From DASVRZ01 sp038228695 (GTDB taxonomy: Bacteria > Verrucomicrobiota > Verrucomicrobiia > Chthoniobacterales > DASVRZ01): 64,000 bases of DNA. The notes beneath the pieces were generated by a model. That model saw only the letters and a list, made by a program, of their open reading frames with translations. It made no database searches and was not told the origin of the DNA. Shown in pieces: positions 61,021 to 64,000 of this stretch. Positions within the stretch are counted from its first letter, which is position 1, and each line of letters opens with the position of its first letter. Location of the stretch: contig JBBRPA010000004.1 of assembly GCA_038228695.1 (NCBI GenBank), positions 1-64,000 of the forward strand, given 5' to 3'. The position numbers and the translations under genes were made by a program.

Positions 61021-63531
61021 ATGGAATTTTTAGGCAGCAAGATTCGGGATTGGTTTATTAAAAAATACGGAAGCTTCACCGAAGCTCAGACGCTGGCTAT
61101 CCCGGCGATTCATGCGGGTCAATCCATCTTGCTCTCATCTCCCACGGGCAGCGGCAAGACGCTGGCAGGATTCCTCGGAATCATCGATCGCCTGATGGCA
61201 CTTCCAGCCGGTGAGCGCGATCGCGGGATCTTTGCGATCTACATTTCTCCGCTGCGCGCGTTGGCCTACGACATTGAGAAAAATCTCACCGAACCTCTCA
61301 ACGAATTGCAACTCGATGGCCAAGTGCGCGTGGCTATGCGAACGGGCGACACCAAAGCCAGTGAGCGAGCACGTCAACGTAAGAAGCCACCCCATATTCT
61401 CATCACCACGCCGGAGAGTCTGGCTATTCTGCTTTGCAATTCGGATTTTCGCGAATCGGTTCGCGCCTGTCGATACATCATCGTGGACGAGGTTCATGCG
61501 CTCGCGGAAAACAAGCGCGGCACGCATCTTAGTCTCTCCCTCGAGCGTCTCGAATGTCTCGTCGTCCAACCGCTTTGCCGCATCGGTCTCTCTGCAACGG
61601 TCGCGCCCTTGGAACTGGTCGCGCGTTTTCTGGCCGGGGTGGATCGGTCGTGCATAATCGCCGAGGCTCGGGCGGTTCGCCAAGTCGAGGTCGAGGTGTT
61701 TTCTCCGCTTCGGAGACAACCTTATCCTCCTGCTGGCTGGACCGCCGGGCGACTTCTCAACGAACTGGCGGCACTCGTGAAAAGCCGTCGCTCGGTCCTC
61801 ATCTTTACTAACACTCGCTCCGGTGCCGAGAGTGTCGGCATCCGGCTCAAGCAAGCCTTGCCAAAATTGGCGGATGCGATCGAGATCCACCATTCTTCGA
61901 TCGACCGCGAGATGCGCCTTGAGGTCGAGGACCGGCTGAAGCGTGGGGAACTCCGCGCCGTCGTCTGCTCGACCAGTTTGGAAATGGGCATCGACATCGG
62001 CGCAATCGATCTCGTCATCATGATCTCGACTCCGAAAGGAATCTCTCGTGCCCTCCAACGTATTGGACGTTCCGGGCACGGAATCCATGAAGTGAGCCGG
62101 GGCGTTTTGGTTGCGACTAATATCAATGATCTCGTCGAGTGCATTGTCACTTCTGACTTAGTGCGGCAGCGGCGGCTCGATCCGGTGCGCATCCTCGAGA
62201 ATTGTTATGACGTGCTCGCCCAGCATATCGTTGGAATAGTTTTGGCCGGACCAATACCGATCGCTGACTTGCTAACGATCGTGCGACGAGCGTGGCCCTA
62301 TCGCAACTTGACCGACGAGGAGATGGAATCGGTCCTTATTTATCTGCGTGGTGGAGGGCGTTCCCTGCGCGCGCAATACGAGGAAACATTCGGAAAAATC
62401 CGCATTCACGATGGAGTCGTTTCCGCACTCGATTCAGCGCGTGCGACGCGGGAATATCTGGTCAACGTGGGCACGATTGCAGCGGATGGAAATGTCTCTG
62501 TCCTTCTGGGACGCAAACGCCTCGGTACGGTGGACGAATGGTTTATCAAGCGAATCAACCCGGGCGATATTTTTGTCCTCGCTGGCCGAGTGGTTCGCCT
62601 CCTTGAAACGGGAATCCAAGAAGCGCGCGTCGAGGCGGCCGATCACGAAATGCCGACCGTCCCAAGTTGGAATCAAAACAAAATGCCGCTGACCTCGGGT
62701 ATCGCCCGAGAGGTGACCCGGTTGCGCACAGAACTCGATGCGCAACTTTCCACTCCTGCCGTCGATCCTGGAAAAGTGGCTGATTGGCTGGTCGAAAAAT
62801 ACGAGATCTCGCTCTCGAATGCGGAGGCAGTGCTACGTCATTTTCAGGCGCAGCTCCAGTTCTCGGCGATTCCGGTCGAGGGTCTGATGTTGATCGAGCT
62901 TTACCGCGAGGGGAATTTTTCGCATTACATCTTCCATTCTCTGATCGGTCGTGGGGCCAACGACGCGCTTTCCCGATTATTAGTCAAACGCATCAGCGAC
63001 CATGCGGGCGGCAACGCCTTGGTGACGATTGATGACTACGGATTTCTTCTCACCTTGCGGAGGTTTCAGGAGTTGCCGGTGGAGCAGTGGCAGGGGTTTT
63101 TCTCCAGAAAAAACGCGGAGAGAGAGCTTCAAGCGGCGCTGCGGGATTCGGAGTTGGTGAAATGGCAGTTTCGCGGCGTTGCGCAAACCGGATTAATGGT
63201 TCCTCGGAATCATCCGGGTTGCGAGCGACGACTCAAGCAACTACGCTGGAGCAGTGAGATCCTCTTCCGTGTTTTGCAGGAGCACGAACCGGATCATCCA
63301 CTCATCGCGGAGACCTATCGCCAAGCGGAGCAGGTCTTTCTCGACGCTCCGGCTGCGTTCACTTTTCTCGATGAAGTGCAGGGCTATAACTGGAGACTAA
63401 TCGAGACGCCAAAGGTTAGTCCCTTTGCCTTCGGTATCTATGTTAGTAAAATCAAGGAAACGATGATGATGGAAAATCCTGACGCGGCGATTGAGAGGTT
63501 GTTTCACGAGATGTATGGCAACCAGAATTGA
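61021..63531 (+). CDS. Lhr-type DEAD/DEAH-box helicase
   Basis: An 836-residue superfamily 2 helicase of the Lhr-core type. Motif I is SPTGSGKTLAGF (residues 40-51), DEVHAL is the Walker B, LSATVAP motif III, HSSIDREMRLEVEDRLK and TSLEMGIDIG, then QRIGRSGHGIHE (motif VI). A winged-helix and Lhr-core C-terminal part follows. Lhr enzymes unwind RNA:DNA hybrids and act in DNA repair. It lacks the ~800-residue C-terminal extension of long Lhr, so it is the short form. It sits between two membrane proteins on the opposite strand with no operon link. Confidence 0.9.
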   Translation: MEFLGSKIRDWFIKKYGSFTEAQTLAIPAIHAGQSILLSSPTGSGKTLAGFLGIIDRLMALPAGERDRGIFAIYISPLRALAYDIEKNLTEPLNELQLDGQVRVAMRTGDTKASERARQRKKPPHILITTPESLAILLCNSDFRESVRACRYIIVDEVHALAENKRGTHLSLSLERLECLVVQPLCRIGLSATVAPLELVARFLAGVDRSCIIAEARAVRQVEVEVFSPLRRQPYPPAGWTAGRLLNELAALVKSRRSVLIFTNTRSGAESVGIRLKQALPKLADAIEIHHSSIDREMRLEVEDRLKRGELRAVVCSTSLEMGIDIGAIDLVIMISTPKGISRALQRIGRSGHGIHEVSRGVLVATNINDLVECIVTSDLVRQRRLDPVRILENCYDVLAQHIVGIVLAGPIPIADLLTIVRRAWPYRNLTDEEMESVLIYLRGGGRSLRAQYEETFGKIRIHDGVVSALDSARATREYLVNVGTIAADGNVSVLLGRKRLGTVDEWFIKRINPGDIFVLAGRVVRLLETGIQEARVEAADHEMPTVPSWNQNKMPLTSGIAREVTRLRTELDAQLSTPAVDPGKVADWLVEKYEISLSNAEAVLRHFQAQLQFSAIPVEGLMLIELYREGNFSHYIFHSLIGRGANDALSRLLVKRISDHAGGNALVTIDDYGFLLTLRRFQELPVEQWQGFFSRKNAERELQAALRDSELVKWQFRGVAQTGLMVPRNHPGCERRLKQLRWSSEILFRVLQEHEPDHPLIAETYRQAEQVFLDAPAAFTFLDEVQGYNWRLIETPKVSPFAFGIYVSKIKETMMMENPDAAIERLFHEMYGNQN

Positions 63532-63539
63532 GCGTCGCT

Positions 63540-64000
63540 TCATGGGCGTAACTGGTAGAGCCGAAGGCCCGGGTTGAGATTGTAGATCACGCCGCGCGGA
63601 CGGCTCCAGCGCAAGTCGGAGCGTGTCTGTAGTTCCTCGTAGAAATGCCGCCGTCGCTGAAACATGAATTCCGGGGCTTTAGCTCCAGTCGCGTTCATGT
63701 TGGAAAAGCGGTCCACCTCGACGTCGGCGGTGGCCACCCAAGTGTAGCCCATCGCCTTGAGTTGATCCACCGATCCTAGGTCGGCTACGTAATCTGGCGG
63801 AGCCATTCCGGAGATAAATTGTCCCGGATAATTTCCTGGTAAGCGCGTCCACAGACTGGTGGCCAGTTTGTCCTCCGGTTTCAAATGAACGGCAATCCAC
63901 TGGGACATTTCCGCTCGCGTATCCGATCGGAAATCGGCCACAGATTGTTTCAACAGACTGCCGGGTTGCCACGCAACTATGACGGCGAGGGACGTAACAA
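63540..64000 (-). CDS. C-terminal part of a membrane glycosyltransferase-like protein (partial)
   Basis: The frame is open to the right-hand edge of the window, so only the last ~150 residues are seen. It ends TRSDLRWSRPRGVIYNLNPG, LRLYQLRP, resembling the end of the 59377-60888 protein (GRLLWKRPRSTVIYLHPGLE, LYDI). The rest is a soluble domain like that paralogue's. Membrane helices are expected upstream beyond the window. Confidence 0.7.
   Translation of the reverse strand, partial: VTSLAVIVAWQPGSLLKQSVADFRSDTRAEMSQWIAVHLKPEDKLATSLWTRLPGNYPGQFISGMAPPDYVADLGSVDQLKAMGYTWVATADVEVDRFSNMNATGAKAPEFMFQRRRHFYEELQTRSDLRWSRPRGVIYNLNPGLRLYQLRP

Noticed and set aside
60885..61079. Short minus-strand frame overlapping the membrane-protein start as ATGA
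   Set aside because: No plausible ATG outside lhr and no recognised family; the ATGA overlap may be chance.
55000..64000. Apparent excess of GTTAG/CTAAC
   Set aside because: A rough hand count of about 17 in 9 kb is close to the ~14 expected from composition, so there is no real signal.
1..64000. CRISPR arrays, rRNA, tRNA, prophage or plasmid origin
   Set aside because: Looked for direct-repeat/spacer periodicity, T-loop-like GGTTCGAATCC strings and phage or replication modules; none found.

Overview
The window looks like a chromosome segment of a Verrucomicrobiota bacterium (an inference from gene content; no rRNA or other phylogenetic marker is present). Pointers are a type II pseudopilin with a late CDGH motif, a secretin, a 503-residue conserved family seen in Bacteroidota/Planctomycetota/Verrucomicrobiota, GlgE, a GpgS-like enzyme, a Lys/Ala-rich histone-like DUF2934 protein, PEP-CTERM-like tails and moderately high GC with short dispersed palindromes. 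I see no rRNA, tRNA, CRISPR array or intact insertion sequence.

Layout. 0-2.1 kb is a decayed accessory zone: a VapBC-type pair with a frameshifted toxin, a RelE-type pair whose toxin has apparently lost its ATG, and two PEP-CTERM-like remnants on either side. 2.1-18.4 kb is mostly minus-strand housekeeping: kdgK; rnc-nagA-glycosyltransferase; a halogenase-like flavoprotein; ftsK-rodZ-like-flavin reductase; rplI-dnaB. An aminotransferase and a pseudopilin lie between them on the plus strand. 18.5-26.8 kb starts with intact cysI and becomes the second accessory zone: a broken DNA methyltransferase, a phytanoyl-CoA dioxygenase/AraC pair, DUF433, HicB, an alpha/beta hydrolase and a complete Phd/RelE module, interleaved with broken partial copies of cysI, a BNR-repeat protein gene and a MoaD-like gene.

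26.9-50.2 kb returns to core genes: a stand-alone 5'-3' exonuclease, envelope proteins, yraN-rnhB, rplS, rsmE, an overlapping operon of an ABC exporter, glgE and an ankyrin lipoprotein, psd-pssA-gpgS-like, leuB, a secretin and trpF with a small membrane protein. 50.3-64 kb holds carboxypeptidase Taq and then a surface-polysaccharide region: WcaI-like and four further GT-B glycosyltransferases, a GHL10 hydrolase, two multi-membrane glycosyltransferase-like proteins and an Lhr-type helicase.

The most unusual parts are the two decayed zones. In both, toxin-antitoxin genes sit between duplicated fragments of unrelated genes. The 20-27 kb zone is best explained by a duplicated cysI-BNR-moaD block that was later deleted in parts and invaded. 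Other points of note are a 9-bp repeat array read in frame inside ftsK, palindromic intergenic elements with a GGCGAGACGCC core, and a toxin silenced by a change that leaves the antitoxin stop intact.
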